A stretch of DNA of 64,000 nucleotides, taken from positions 19,009-83,008 of the forward strand of contig SVEG01000013.1 of assembly GCA_015057505.1 (NCBI GenBank), written 5' to 3'. The DNA is from Lachnospiraceae bacterium (GTDB taxonomy: Bacteria; Bacillota; Clostridia; Lachnospirales; Lachnospiraceae). The position numbers were made by a program, and so were the translations under genes. Below, in pieces: positions 8,427-17,790 of the stretch; the first letter of the stretch is position 1, and every line of letters begins with the position of its first letter. Under the pieces are notes generated by a model. It was not told where the DNA came from and did not search any database. It was given only the letters and a program-made list of their open reading frames with translations.

Positions 8427-9748
8427 GTAAACCGATTGTCGCAATAGTCGGAAGACCGAATGTCGGTAAGTCGACGTTGTTTAATGCGCTTGCAGGCGAA
8501 ATGATTTCTATAGTAAAAGACACTCCCGGTGTTACCAGGGATCGTATTTACGTTGATGTCAATTGGCTCAATTATAACTTTACAATGGTGGATACGGGCG
8601 GTATCGAGCCTGAATCCAAGGATATTATTTTGTCTCAGATGAGAGAACAGGCAGAGATAGCGATTGAGACTGCGGATGTTATCGTTTTTATGACGGACGT
8701 TAAGCAGGGCTTACAGGATGCCGATGCGAAGGTTGCGGATATGCTCAGACGTTCGCACAAGCCTGTAATTTTAGTTGTTAATAAAGTAGATAATTTTGAA
8801 AAATTCATGCCGGATGTATATGAGTTTTATAATCTCGGTATCGGTGAGCCGTATCCGATTTCTGCGGCTTCAAGACTCGGACTCGGTGACATGCTTGATG
8901 AAGTTGTTAAGCATTTCCCGGAGGATAAGCTTGAGGAAGAAGAGGATGAGAGACCGCGTGTTGCAATCGTAGGTAAGCCCAATGTAGGGAAGTCCTCAAT
9001 TATCAATAAGCTTCTCGGTGAGAACAGAGTTATTGTTTCTGATATTGCCGGAACAACACGTGATGCCGTTGATACGCCGATAGAACGTAACGGTAATGAG
9101 TACGTGTTTATCGATACGGCAGGACTTAGAAGAAAGAGCAAGATTAAAGAAGAACTTGAACGCTACAGTATCATCCGTACAGTATCTGCTGTTGAACGTG
9201 CTGATGTTGTTGTGCTTGTAATTGATGCGACAGAGGGTGTTACAGAGCAGGATGCCAAGATTGCCGGAATTGCGCATGAGCGCGGCAAGGGTATGATTGT
9301 TGCTGTTAATAAGTGGGACGCCATTGAAAAGAACGATAAGACTATTTATGAGTTTACCAAGCAGATTAAGGATATTCTTTCTTTCATGCCTTATGCAGAG
9401 TATCTCTTTATCTCGGCGAAGACAGGTCAGAGACTTAATAAACTCTTTGATGTAATTGATGTTGTAATCCAGAATCATTCGTTAAGAGTTGCGACAGGTG
9501 TTCTTAACGAGATTTTCATGGAGGCTATTGCGATGCAACAGCCGCCGTCAGATAAGGGTAAGAGACTTAAGCTTTTCTATATCACGCAGGTTTCGGTTAA
9601 ACCGCCGACATTTGTTATTTTTGTAAATGATAAAGAACTTATGCACTTCTCATATACGAGATATATTGAAAATAAGGTGCGCGAGGCCTTTGGCTTTGCG
9701 GGAACACCGCTTAGATTTATTATTCGCGAGAGGACGGACAAGCAGTAA
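8423..9748 (+). CDS. der: Ribosome-associated GTPase Der/EngA
   Basis: 441 residues with two GTPase domains in tandem, the hallmark of Der, which is needed for 50S subunit assembly. G1 motifs are '[10 protein letters not shown]' (residue ~10) and '[10 protein letters not shown]' (~185); G3 motifs 'DTGG' and 'DTAG'; G4 motifs 'NKVD' and 'NKWD'. A C-terminal KH-like domain ends in '[13 protein letters not shown]'. The start codon overlaps the end of the DUF512 gene, and plsY begins 2 bases after the stop. Confidence 0.98.
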   Translation: MSKPIVAIVGRPNVGKSTLFNALAGEMISIVKDTPGVTRDRIYVDVNWLNYNFTMVDTGGIEPESKDIILSQMREQAEIAIETADVIVFMTDVKQGLQDADAKVADMLRRSHKPVILVVNKVDNFEKFMPDVYEFYNLGIGEPYPISAASRLGLGDMLDEVVKHFPEDKLEEEEDERPRVAIVGKPNVGKSSIINKLLGENRVIVSDIAGTTRDAVDTPIERNGNEYVFIDTAGLRRKSKIKEELERYSIIRTVSAVERADVVVLVIDATEGVTEQDAKIAGIAHERGKGMIVAVNKWDAIEKNDKTIYEFTKQIKDILSFMPYAEYLFISAKTGQRLNKLFDVIDVVIQNHSLRVATGVLNEIFMEAIAMQQPPSDKGKRLKLFYITQVSVKPPTFVIFVNDKELMHFSYTRYIENKVREAFGFAGTPLRFIIRERTDKQ

Positions 9749-9749
9749 C

Positions 9750-10400
9750 ATGGAAAGAGTAATATGCCTTTTAATCGGATATGCGTTTGGACTTATACAG
9801 ACAGGCTATATTTACGGTAAAATTAATAAGATTGATATCAGACAGCACGGAAGCGGTAACGCAGGTATGACCAATGCCATGAGAGTAATGGGCTTTAAGG
9901 CAGGTGCAATTACTTTCCTTGGCGACTGCTTTAAGGCTGTATTTGCGGCACTGGTTATAAGACTTATATTTGCAGACAGTGAGATACCTATGGACTTGCT
10001 CGTGCTTTATTCGGGACTCGGTGTTGTGCTTGGACACAATTTTCCTTTTTATCTTAAGTTTAAGGGCGGTAAGGGAATCGCAGCTTCTGTAGGAATTATG
10101 CTCGCGTTTGATTATAAGATATGTTTGCTTGCGCTTGTGTTGTTTTTTACATGTCTGTTCATAAGCAAATATGTATCCTTTTCTTCGCTTGTCATGATGA
10201 CATTTTTCCTGGTAATAATAATTGTTTCGGGACAGGTCGGAATTTTTTACGAGGCAGAGGGTGCATTTTTGTATGAAGTGTACGGAGTAGCATTTGTACT
10301 TACATTACTTGCGTTTATAAGACATCGCCAGAATATCGTAAGACTGATACATGGCAATGAGAATAAATTTACAATGAAAAAGAAAACGGAGAATGCTTAA
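9750..10400 (+). CDS. plsY: Acyl-phosphate:glycerol-3-phosphate acyltransferase PlsY
   Basis: Integral membrane enzyme that moves an acyl group from acyl phosphate to glycerol 3-phosphate, the first step of phospholipid synthesis in Gram-positive bacteria. The 216-residue product has five or so hydrophobic segments and the PlsY motifs 'GSGNAGMTNAMR', 'GHNFPFYLKFKGGKGIA' and a C-terminal 'RHRQNIVRLIHGNENK'. The start at ATG 9750 follows the der stop directly; the longer frame from 9627 lies inside der and is not real. gpsA, which makes its substrate, is next. Confidence 0.97.
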   Translation: MERVICLLIGYAFGLIQTGYIYGKINKIDIRQHGSGNAGMTNAMRVMGFKAGAITFLGDCFKAVFAALVIRLIFADSEIPMDLLVLYSGLGVVLGHNFPFYLKFKGGKGIAASVGIMLAFDYKICLLALVLFFTCLFISKYVSFSSLVMMTFFLVIIIVSGQVGIFYEAEGAFLYEVYGVAFVLTLLAFIRHRQNIVRLIHGNENKFTMKKKTENA

Positions 10401-10425
10401 GGCGTCCGGTAAAAGGAGAAGTTTT

Positions 10426-11433
10426 ATGGCAAAAATAGGTGTTATCGGGGCAGGAAGCTGGGGAACGGCGCTTGCGGTATTGCTTGCTAATAATGGACAT
10501 GAAGTTACGATGTGGTCGAAGCTTCAGACGGAAATCGACATGCTTAAGAATGATAGACAGCTTGCGAGCCTTGAAGGTGTTATTTTGCCGGAGAGTGTAG
10601 CAGTGGAAGCTGATTTGCAGAAAGCAATGGAAGACAAGGATGTACTTGTGCTTGCGGTAGCTTCTGCGTATATAAGAAGTACGGCAAACCTGATGAAGGA
10701 ATTTATAAAAGATGGTCAGATTATCGTTAACGTGGCAAAGGGTGTTGAGGAAGAAACTTTGTACACAATGAGCGAGGTTATAAGCGATGAGCTTCCGACG
10801 GCTGATGTTGCAGTTCTTTCAGGACCGAGCCATGCCGAAGAGGTTGGCAAAGGAATTCCTACTACAATTGTCGTAGGTGCAACAACGAGAGAGACGGCAG
10901 AGATTGTTCAGAGTTATTTTATGAGCAAGGTATTCCGCGTGTACATCAGTCCTGATATCAAGGGAATCGAGCTTGGTGCGGCGCTTAAGAATGTAATTGC
11001 GCTTGCGGCAGGTATTGCTGACGGCCTCGGATACGGTGATAATACCAAGGCGGCACTTATTACAAGAGGTATTGCGGAGATTTCAAGACTCGGCACCAAG
11101 ATGGGCTGTAAAGCGGAGACATTTGCGGGACTTTCTGGAATCGGCGATTTAATCGTTACATGTGCAAGTATGCACAGCCGTAACAGAAGAGCCGGAATTT
11201 TGCTCGGAAAAGGACTTCCGCTTGATGAGGTTATAAAAGAAGTTAAGATGGTAGTTGAAGGCGTGTATTCAGCTAAGGCGGCGCTTAAGCTTGCTAAGGA
11301 ATATGATGTTGAGATGCCTATTATAGAGCAGGTTAATGCAATACTTTTTGATGGTAAAGCGCCTGCGGATGCGGTTATGGATTTGATGCTCAGAGATAAG
11401 AGACATGAGAATGCTGACCAACCTTGGGAATAG
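10426..11433 (+). CDS. gpsA: Glycerol-3-phosphate dehydrogenase [NAD(P)+]
   Basis: Makes sn-glycerol 3-phosphate from dihydroxyacetone phosphate for phospholipid synthesis. The 335-residue protein has the N-terminal Rossmann motif 'IGVIGAGSWGTALAVLLANNGH', then 'LSGPSHAEEV', and the conserved 'ELGAALKNVIALAAG' with the catalytic Lys, plus 'FAGLSGIGDLIVTC'. ATG 10426 is chosen because AAAGGAG stands 7 bases upstream. It follows plsY by 25 bases; the two enzymes are consecutive in the pathway. Confidence 0.98.
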   Translation: MAKIGVIGAGSWGTALAVLLANNGHEVTMWSKLQTEIDMLKNDRQLASLEGVILPESVAVEADLQKAMEDKDVLVLAVASAYIRSTANLMKEFIKDGQIIVNVAKGVEEETLYTMSEVISDELPTADVAVLSGPSHAEEVGKGIPTTIVVGATTRETAEIVQSYFMSKVFRVYISPDIKGIELGAALKNVIALAAGIADGLGYGDNTKAALITRGIAEISRLGTKMGCKAETFAGLSGIGDLIVTCASMHSRNRRAGILLGKGLPLDEVIKEVKMVVEGVYSAKAALKLAKEYDVEMPIIEQVNAILFDGKAPADAVMDLMLRDKRHENADQPWE

Positions 11434-11469
11434 TGTAGAGCATTTCAACAAATAGAGGAGTGACTGGTT

Positions 11470-12039
11470 TTGAATAACAGGAAACCTTTGATAATTGCAA
11501 TAGATGGCATGGCTGCGGCGGGTAAAACTACCGCAGCTTTAAATTTACAGCGAGAAATCGCGAATGAAAGCGGTTTTGTAACACAGGAAGAAATAGAACA
11601 GAAAATAAAAATAATTCATATGGACGACTTTTTTCTGCCTATGGAGTTAAGAACAGAGGCGAGACTAAGTGAAGCGGGTGGCAATGTGCATTATGAACGG
11701 TTTATGGAAGAAGTGGTCGCAAAGCTTCAGAACACCGTTGGTTTTGAGTACAGAATATTTGATTGCCGTGTTATGGATTATGCGGGAACAGTGAAAGTGG
11801 ACGCATCGGCAGAGGTAATAATTATAGAGGGCGCATATTCCATGCATCCGTATTTTGGCAAGTACTATGATAAAAGCTTTTTCTATGAAACATCACCTGA
11901 GACACAAAAAGAACGCATATTACAAAGGAACGGTGCAAAACAGTGGGAAATGTTTTGCTCACGCTGGATTCCTATGGAAATGCGTTATTTTGAAGCTTAT
12001 GGTATTGAAGAAAAGTGTGATAGTATAGTGAAAAATTAA
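11470..12039 (+). CDS. Uridine kinase-like P-loop kinase
   Basis: A 189-residue P-loop protein: Walker A 'GMAAAGKTTAAL' at residue ~13, then 'IIHMDDFFLPMELR', where the Asp-Asp is typical of uridine/phosphoribulokinase-like enzymes, 'HYERF', and 'EVIIIEGAYSMHPYF'. It probably phosphorylates a nucleoside or similar small molecule. The start is TTG behind GAGGAG. It follows gpsA by 36 bases and may be the last gene of that operon. The substrate cannot be read from the sequence. Confidence 0.8.
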   Translation: MNNRKPLIIAIDGMAAAGKTTAALNLQREIANESGFVTQEEIEQKIKIIHMDDFFLPMELRTEARLSEAGGNVHYERFMEEVVAKLQNTVGFEYRIFDCRVMDYAGTVKVDASAEVIIIEGAYSMHPYFGKYYDKSFFYETSPETQKERILQRNGAKQWEMFCSRWIPMEMRYFEAYGIEEKCDSIVKN

Positions 12040-12080
12040 TTTTGTGCGCATGATGATGCGACATAAGATACTTGAATCTT

Positions 12081-12872
12081 TTAAAAGAATTTCTCAAGTA
12101 CATACGCGATACCGTCCTCGTTGTTGGAAACGGTAACGAAGTCAGCCGCATTTTTCACACCGTCAGGTGCATTTTGCATTGCAACGCCTAGTCCTGCGTA
12201 CTCAATCATCTCGAGGTCGTTGAAATTGTCGCCGAAGGCAATGATTTCTTCTCGCCTGATACCGTAATGCTTTGCAAGACGTTCAAGTGAAAGTGCTTTA
12301 GAGACATTTGAACTGAAAAACTCAAGGTATTCACTTGTGGAAGGACATACGGTAATACCGAGTTTGCCAAACGGCTCTGCAAGCTCCTGTCTGAAAAACG
12401 CGGTTCTTTCGGCAGTATCATACCATAAGAATTTGGTGATTCCCTGATTTATGATTGTCTCCGGGTCATCAAACAGTACGGGTTCGGTCATGACATTGAT
12501 TTTATATTTGTCGGCGCGTGCGCCGAGTTCGGTAACGTACAAACGGTTCCGTGACCAGATACAGGCCATGGTATTATATTTCCTGACATGTTCTAAAATT
12601 ATTGTTGCTTGCTCTTTTGTAAGAGTCTGATTAAAAAATATATCATTTTCTCCGAGAACGACCATTGCGCCGTTGTATGCAATAACTGGCACATTCTCAT
12701 CAATAATCTTGCGGTAAGGTTCCACGGCAATCGGAGGGCGGCCTGTCGAAAAGGCAAAAATCGATCCGTTCGCCATGGCTTTTTTTATTGCGGAAAGATT
12801 CTTTGGTGTAATAATTTTTCTGTCATCAAGTAATGTGCCGTCCATATCGGCGGCGATAAGCTTGTATTTCAT
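12081..12872 (-). CDS. Cof-type HAD-IIB family phosphatase
   Basis: 263 residues with the HAD motifs: I 'AADMDGTLLDD' with the nucleophile Asp, II 'FSTGRPP', III a Lys in 'SKALSLERL', and IV 'AFGDNFNDLEMIEYAGLGVAM'. The type IIB cap between motifs II and III points to sugar phosphates or similar compounds as substrates. ATG 12872 follows GGAG by 7 bases; the upstream extension to 12977 crosses the spoIVA promoter region and is not likely. It faces the kinase gene and diverges from spoIVA. Confidence 0.92.
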   Translation of the reverse strand: MKYKLIAADMDGTLLDDRKIITPKNLSAIKKAMANGSIFAFSTGRPPIAVEPYRKIIDENVPVIAYNGAMVVLGENDIFFNQTLTKEQATIILEHVRKYNTMACIWSRNRLYVTELGARADKYKINVMTEPVLFDDPETIINQGITKFLWYDTAERTAFFRQELAEPFGKLGITVCPSTSEYLEFFSSNVSKALSLERLAKHYGIRREEIIAFGDNFNDLEMIEYAGLGVAMQNAPDGVKNAADFVTVSNNEDGIAYVLEKFF

Positions 12873-12953
12873 AATATTCTCCGTGTTAAATTTTCTATTT
12901 GCTATTATGACATCTGTAGTCGGAAAAAACAAGGCTAAAATATTTTGAGAATA

Positions 12954-12982
12954 ACATAATCGGTCCGTTTTTCTCATATACT
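12954..12982 (+). promoter_or_regulatory. Sigma-E-type promoter of spoIVA
   Basis: ACATAAT (12954-12960), a 14-base gap, and CATATACT (12975-12982) fit the Bacillus sigma-E pattern (ATA-rich -35, 14-15 bases, CATAnnnT). spoIVA is a known sigma-E target in Bacillus, and this window also encodes sigE. Confidence 0.65.
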
Positions 12983-13016
12983 GTACAAATCATAGTATAT
13001 ACAGGAAGGGCTGCTC

Positions 13017-14537
13017 ATGGATAATTATAATCTGTATAAAGATATTAAGCTTCGTACCGGCGGAGAAATATATATCGGTGTAGTGGGACCGGTCAGAACA
13101 GGGAAATCAACCTTCATAAAGCGTTTTATGGACTTGGAGGTATTGCCGGGAATAGAGGACGTACATAGCAGGGAACGCGCGAAGGATGAATTGCCGCAGT
13201 CAGCTGCAGGCAGAACGATAATGACAACAGAGCCCAAATTTATTCCCAAAGAAGCTGCAAAAATTAAAATTACGGATGATATCAGCATTTTGACAAGACT
13301 CATAGACTGTGTCGGATATATGGTCGACGGCGCGGCGGGGCATACAGAGAATAATTCTGAGAGAATGGTGAAAACCCCGTGGTTTGATTATGAGATACCT
13401 TTTACACAGGCGGCGGAGCTCGGAACGCAGAAGGTAATCAGGGATCATTCAACGGTAGGTATTGTCGTGACGGCAGACGGAAGCTTTGGAGATATTTCAA
13501 GGGAGAGCTTTGTGCCTGCAGAGGAGCGGACTATTGCAGAACTTAAAAAAATCGGCAAACCATTTGTGGTTATTCTTAATTCAGAAAGGCCTCATGCGCC
13601 TGAAACAATGAAACTTTCGGCAGAACTTGAAGAAAAATATAAAGTATCTGTTTTACCGGTTAACTGTGCACAACTTAAGAAAGAAGACATAACAAAGCTT
13701 CTTTCTACTTTGCTTGAAGAATTTCCTGTTGTAAAAATTGATATGTCAATACCGAAGTGGGCAGAAATGCTTCCGGCAAAACATCCTGTTAAAGCAGAGT
13801 TTATCAGATTTATGAAAAATCTTCTTGGTAAGCTTAGCAGAATGAAAGATATTGAAAATGCGGATGACTGGCTTGAGTGCGCGATAGGCAAGGAATCATT
13901 GCAGGAATATGATGCAGATAATATACCGTATACGCAGGAACTTAAGCTTGATAAAGTGGGAATGGCGGATGGAAGTGTGGCGTTCCGTGCAGAACTTGAG
14001 GATAAACATTATTATGATTTCTTAAGCGACATGACAGGAGTAAAAATTGACGGGGAATATTCACTTGTTCAGATGATTCGGAATATGGCGGTAATGCGTT
14101 CGGAATATGAAAAGGTGGAGGAAGCCTTAGATAATGTCCGCAGAACGGGCTATGGTGTGGTTGCCCCTGCGAAAGAAGAAGTAGAGCTTTCGGAACCTGA
14201 GATTATAAAACAGGGCAATAAGTTTGGCGTGAAAATTAATGCAAAAGCACCGTCAATCCATCTTATACAGGCGGATATTCAGATGGAGATTTCACCTATT
14301 GTAGGAAGTGAGGAGCAGGCAAAGGATCTTGTCGGGTTTATAAAGCATAACAGCGAAGATCCGGAGGTCGGAATTTGGAATACCAATATTTTCGGCAAGT
14401 CGATTGAGCAGATTGTTGAGGATGGTATTCAGTCCAAGATGAATATCATGACCGAAACAAGTCGAAGCAAGCTGCAAGAGACAATATACAAGGTTATTAA
14501 CGACGGTAACGGCGGACTTGTCTGCATTATTATTTAA
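13017..14537 (+). CDS. spoIVA: Stage IV sporulation protein A (spore coat ATPase)
   Basis: A cytoskeletal ATPase made in the mother cell that polymerises on the forespore surface as the base of the coat and helps cortex formation. The 506-residue product (Bacillus: 492) has Walker A 'GPVRTGKSTFIKRF' at residue ~24 and 'LIDCVGYMVDGAAGH', both typical of SpoIVA, and a conserved end 'QETIYKVINDGNGGLVCIII'. The RBS is AGGAAGG, and a sigma-E-like promoter lies just upstream. It stands alone and ends before a hairpin at 14563. Confidence 0.97.
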   Translation: MDNYNLYKDIKLRTGGEIYIGVVGPVRTGKSTFIKRFMDLEVLPGIEDVHSRERAKDELPQSAAGRTIMTTEPKFIPKEAAKIKITDDISILTRLIDCVGYMVDGAAGHTENNSERMVKTPWFDYEIPFTQAAELGTQKVIRDHSTVGIVVTADGSFGDISRESFVPAEERTIAELKKIGKPFVVILNSERPHAPETMKLSAELEEKYKVSVLPVNCAQLKKEDITKLLSTLLEEFPVVKIDMSIPKWAEMLPAKHPVKAEFIRFMKNLLGKLSRMKDIENADDWLECAIGKESLQEYDADNIPYTQELKLDKVGMADGSVAFRAELEDKHYYDFLSDMTGVKIDGEYSLVQMIRNMAVMRSEYEKVEEALDNVRRTGYGVVAPAKEEVELSEPEIIKQGNKFGVKINAKAPSIHLIQADIQMEISPIVGSEEQAKDLVGFIKHNSEDPEVGIWNTNIFGKSIEQIVEDGIQSKMNIMTETSRSKLQETIYKVINDGNGGLVCIII

Positions 14538-14562
14538 AAAGAATAAAAGCAAAAATAAAGTG

Positions 14563-14602
14563 CACCTTGAATGCCTTGTAATTAGGCAACAAGGTGTATT
14601 TT
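14563..14602 (+). terminator. Terminator-like hairpin after spoIVA
   Basis: CACCTTG (14563-14569) pairs with CAAGGTG (14590-14596) around an inner GCCT/AGGC stem, followed by TATTTTAG. The T-tract is short, so strength is uncertain. Nothing else is visible between 14538 and the promoter at 14688. Confidence 0.5.
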
Positions 14603-14684
14603 AGTACGTTGAATTATAAGGGTAAAAAAGTATAACAGAACTTTTTTGATATATAAGAAAAAAATAGATTTTATGTCCATATTG

Positions 14685-14693
14685 TGGTATACT
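14685..14693 (+). promoter_or_regulatory. Extended -10 promoter before the zf-HC2 gene and polA
   Basis: TGGTATACT: a TG one base before TATACT makes an extended -10 element. No good -35 is present at 17 bases. Transcription would begin about 14700, shortly before the RBS GCGGAGG of the zinc-finger gene. Confidence 0.5.
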
Positions 14694-14719
14694 AAAGAGT
14701 ATGAATGCGGAGGTCTGAT

Positions 14720-15088
14720 ATGAACTGTAAACAATTTCAAAAGTATATACCGCAGTTTTTTGCGGAAGAGTTGAATATAGAAGAGACGGAGAGCTTTCTT
14801 TTGCATGTGACAGAATGTAAGGAGTGTGCGGAAGAACTGGAGACCATGCATCTTCTTGAAGTAGGTCTTTTGCAGCTTGACAGTGATGGAAAAGATGAGA
14901 ATTATGATTTTAAGAAATTGTTAAAGGGAAAGCTTGATGCTGCAGAGAAGCGTTTAAGGAAGGCACACAGGGCAAGAAAGGTGCATAACACTATTGTTGC
15001 ACTTGCCAATATTGCGGCGGCGATTGGTATGATTTATCAGGCGTTTATGATGTTTGGAGGAGAAGAATGGCTGGCAAATTACTTTTAA
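14720..15088 (+). CDS. Small zinc-finger (zf-HC2-like) membrane protein
   Basis: 122 residues. The N-terminal part has 'CKQFQKYIPQFF' and 'LLHVTECKECAEEL', the His-x3-Cys-x2-Cys pattern of anti-sigma-factor zinc fingers. Residues ~95-118 are hydrophobic ('TIVALANIAAAIGMIYQAF') and may cross the membrane once, close to the C-terminus. It could be an anti-sigma-like regulator, but no sigma gene is next to it. The start at 14720 follows GGAGG by 7 bases. Its last 22 bases overlap polA, so the two are probably coupled. Confidence 0.7.
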   Translation: MNCKQFQKYIPQFFAEELNIEETESFLLHVTECKECAEELETMHLLEVGLLQLDSDGKDENYDFKKLLKGKLDAAEKRLRKAHRARKVHNTIVALANIAAAIGMIYQAFMMFGGEEWLANYF

Positions 15089-17730
15089 TAGACGGTAACA
15101 GTATAATTAACAGGGCGTTTTACGGACTTCCTGATTTAACTAATTCCAAGGGAATGCATACCAATGCTGTCCTTGGTTTTTTGAATATTTTGTTTAAGGT
15201 GATGGACGAGGAAAAGCCGGATTATTTGTATGTTGCTTTTGATCTTAAGGCGCCGACCTTCAGGCATAAGATGTTTGCAGAATATAAGGGCACCAGAAAG
15301 GGTATGCCCGATGAACTTAGAGAGCAGGTTCCGCTTCTTAAAGATGTGCTTGAAACTATGGGTATCTGCATTGTGCAGAAAGAAGGTTACGAGGCGGATG
15401 ATATTCTCGGAACACTTGCTAAGCAGGGCGAGAAAGACGGTTTTGATGTAACTGTGCTTTCGGGAGATAGGGATTTGCTTCAGATAGCGACTGATGTTAT
15501 TAAGGTCAGAATTCCAAAAACTCACAAAGGCACAACAGAGGTGTTTGATTATTATGCGGGGGATGTAAAAGAGCAGTATCAGGTTACACCTGTGGAATTT
15601 ATTGATATGAAGGCGCTTATGGGAGATGCCTCGGACAATATTCCGGGCGTACCGCAGATTGGTGAAAAGACGGCAGCCAAGATTATTATGGAGTTCGGAA
15701 GCATTGAGAATGCATATGAGCATATTGATGAGGTTATGCCGAACAAAGCAAGGGAGACCTTTAGGGAGCATTATGACCTTGCGGTACTTAGTAAAGTGCT
15801 CGCCACAATTAAGCTTGATTGTGAGCTTGAAGTCGGGGTACAGAATGGTTTTGCGGAGGCTAAGGTTGGAGATATCTTTACCAATGAGGTTTACGAGAAG
15901 TTTTCGCAGCTTGAGTTTAAGAGTTTGCTTTCTAAATATTTTTCAGAAAAAAAGGTACAGGCATCGATTGCAACAGGTTTTAAGCGGATTGATGATTTTA
16001 ACGAGGCCGAAGCTTTGTTTTTAAAAGCGGAGAATAGTGACGCAGGTATATTTTTTGTGCCGGACGAAGATAATAATGTACTTGGACTTGCCCTGTCCTT
16101 TGGTGCAGAAGAGACGTTTTTTATTGAGGCTTGCGGTTTTATAAGTGAAGGTTATCTTAAAGATAAAGTTAACTGTTTGAGACAGCGGGCAGAGGAGAAC
16201 GGGAAAAAGATATATTTCCTTGATTTGAAAGAGCAGCTTAAGTTTGTTGTGGATAAGCAGTATAAGAGTGATTTTGACGTGCAGGTTGCGGCATATCTTT
16301 TGGCACCGCTTAACGGAAGTTATGATTATGTCGATCTTGCAAGAGACTATATAGGAATGACGCTTCCGCTTGAGAAAGATTTACTTTCGGGAATGTCGTA
16401 TTCCAAGGCTTTAGAGGACAAGCCGGAGGCTTTTTTGGAGGCAGTGTGCTATCATGCGGCTGTTGCGATGCTTGCGGGAAATGTTTTGCCGGAGAGACTT
16501 GAGACGGAAGATATGTATGAACTTTATACAGATATTGAGCTTCCGCTTGTGTATACTTTATTCCATATGGAGCAGGAAGGTATAAGGGTTGAGAGAGAAG
16601 GTCTTAAGGAATACGGAGAAAAGCTCGGTGTAAGAATTGAAGAACTTGAGCAGACTATATATGAACTTGCCGGAATGCAGTTTAATATTAATTCACCTAA
16701 GCAGCTCGGAGAAGTGTTGTTTGAAGAGCTTAAGCTTCCGGGTGGCAAGAAAACCAAGAGCGGTTATTCTACTGCTGCAGATGTGCTTGAGAAGCTTGCG
16801 GATGAACACAGAATCGTAAGAGAGGTATTGGAATACAGACAGCTTGCCAAGCTTAAGTCCACATATGCGGACGGTCTTGCGGCATTTATAAGTGAGGACG
16901 GAAGAATTCACGGTAAATTTAATCAGACGATTACGGCGACGGGCAGAATAAGCAGTACGGAGCCCAATCTTCAGAACATACCGATTAAGATGGAGATAGG
17001 CCGTCAGATTCGTAAGGTATTTATTCCTAAAGAAGATTATGTATTTGTGGATGCCGATTATTCGCAGATTGAACTTAGGGTGCTTGCGCATTTGTCGGGG
17101 GATGAGAGCCTTATCGAGGCGTATCGTCAGGACAGGGATATTCACAGAGTTACGGCATCGCAGGTGTTTCATGTTCCGTTTGAAGAGGTTACGGCTCTGC
17201 AGAGACGTAATGCAAAGGCGGTTAATTTCGGTATTATTTACGGAATGAGTTCTTTCGGACTCAGTCAGGATTTGAGTGTAAGTAGGAAGGAAGCGGCAGA
17301 ATATATAGAGAAATATTTTGCAACATATCCTAAGATTAAGGATTACCTTGACGGACTTGTCGCATTTGCAAAAGAAAACGGTTATGTCAGGACATTACTT
17401 AACAGAAAGCGTCCCATACCGGAGATTAAGTCATCAAATTTCATGCAGCGCGCCTTCGGAGAGAGAATAGCGATGAATTCTCCAATTCAGGGAACAGCGG
17501 CAGATATTATTAAAATTGCGATGATTCGTGTGGATAACAGGCTCAGGGAAGAAGGTTTCAAATCAAAACTTCTTTTACAGGTACACGATGAGCTTCTTAT
17601 CGAGACACATAAGGATGAAGTTGACAAGGTGTGTACGCTTCTTAAGGACGAGATGGAGAATGCCATCAGTCTTCGGGTTGCGTTATGTGTTGATATGAAC
17701 ACCGGAAATGATTGGTTTGAGACGAAGTAA
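15067..17730 (+). CDS. polA: DNA polymerase I
   Basis: 887 residues. Residues 1-~290: 5'-3' exonuclease ('LLLIDGNSIINRAFYGL', 'DRDLLQIA', 'GDASDNIPGVPQIGEKTA'). Residues ~310-480: a 3'-5' exonuclease-like domain that lacks the Asp-x-Glu metal site ('AGIFFVPDEDNN'), so proofreading is probably lost, as in Bacillus and Thermus enzymes. Residues ~480-887: polymerase with motif A 'DADYSQIELRVLAHLSGD', motif B 'RRNAKAVNFGIIYGMSSFGL' and motif C 'VHDELLIE'. It works in Okazaki fragment maturation and repair. coaE follows, as in many Firmicutes. Confidence 0.98.
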   Translation: MAGKLLLIDGNSIINRAFYGLPDLTNSKGMHTNAVLGFLNILFKVMDEEKPDYLYVAFDLKAPTFRHKMFAEYKGTRKGMPDELREQVPLLKDVLETMGICIVQKEGYEADDILGTLAKQGEKDGFDVTVLSGDRDLLQIATDVIKVRIPKTHKGTTEVFDYYAGDVKEQYQVTPVEFIDMKALMGDASDNIPGVPQIGEKTAAKIIMEFGSIENAYEHIDEVMPNKARETFREHYDLAVLSKVLATIKLDCELEVGVQNGFAEAKVGDIFTNEVYEKFSQLEFKSLLSKYFSEKKVQASIATGFKRIDDFNEAEALFLKAENSDAGIFFVPDEDNNVLGLALSFGAEETFFIEACGFISEGYLKDKVNCLRQRAEENGKKIYFLDLKEQLKFVVDKQYKSDFDVQVAAYLLAPLNGSYDYVDLARDYIGMTLPLEKDLLSGMSYSKALEDKPEAFLEAVCYHAAVAMLAGNVLPERLETEDMYELYTDIELPLVYTLFHMEQEGIRVEREGLKEYGEKLGVRIEELEQTIYELAGMQFNINSPKQLGEVLFEELKLPGGKKTKSGYSTAADVLEKLADEHRIVREVLEYRQLAKLKSTYADGLAAFISEDGRIHGKFNQTITATGRISSTEPNLQNIPIKMEIGRQIRKVFIPKEDYVFVDADYSQIELRVLAHLSGDESLIEAYRQDRDIHRVTASQVFHVPFEEVTALQRRNAKAVNFGIIYGMSSFGLSQDLSVSRKEAAEYIEKYFATYPKIKDYLDGLVAFAKENGYVRTLLNRKRPIPEIKSSNFMQRAFGERIAMNSPIQGTAADIIKIAMIRVDNRLREEGFKSKLLLQVHDELLIETHKDEVDKVCTLLKDEMENAISLRVALCVDMNTGNDWFETK

Positions 17731-17790
17731 TACATGGATAGAACTTTGTATGGTGGCAGAAAGTATGAAAGGCACGGAGAGGTAAAAAGT

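Noticed and set aside
9627..9749. N-terminal extension of plsY
   Set aside because: The extra codons lie within the der C-terminal coding region in another frame and do not resemble PlsY.
15067..17730. Missing 3'-5' exonuclease residues in PolA
   Set aside because: Loss of this site is usual in PolA of Bacillus and many other Firmicutes, so it is noted but not a discovery.
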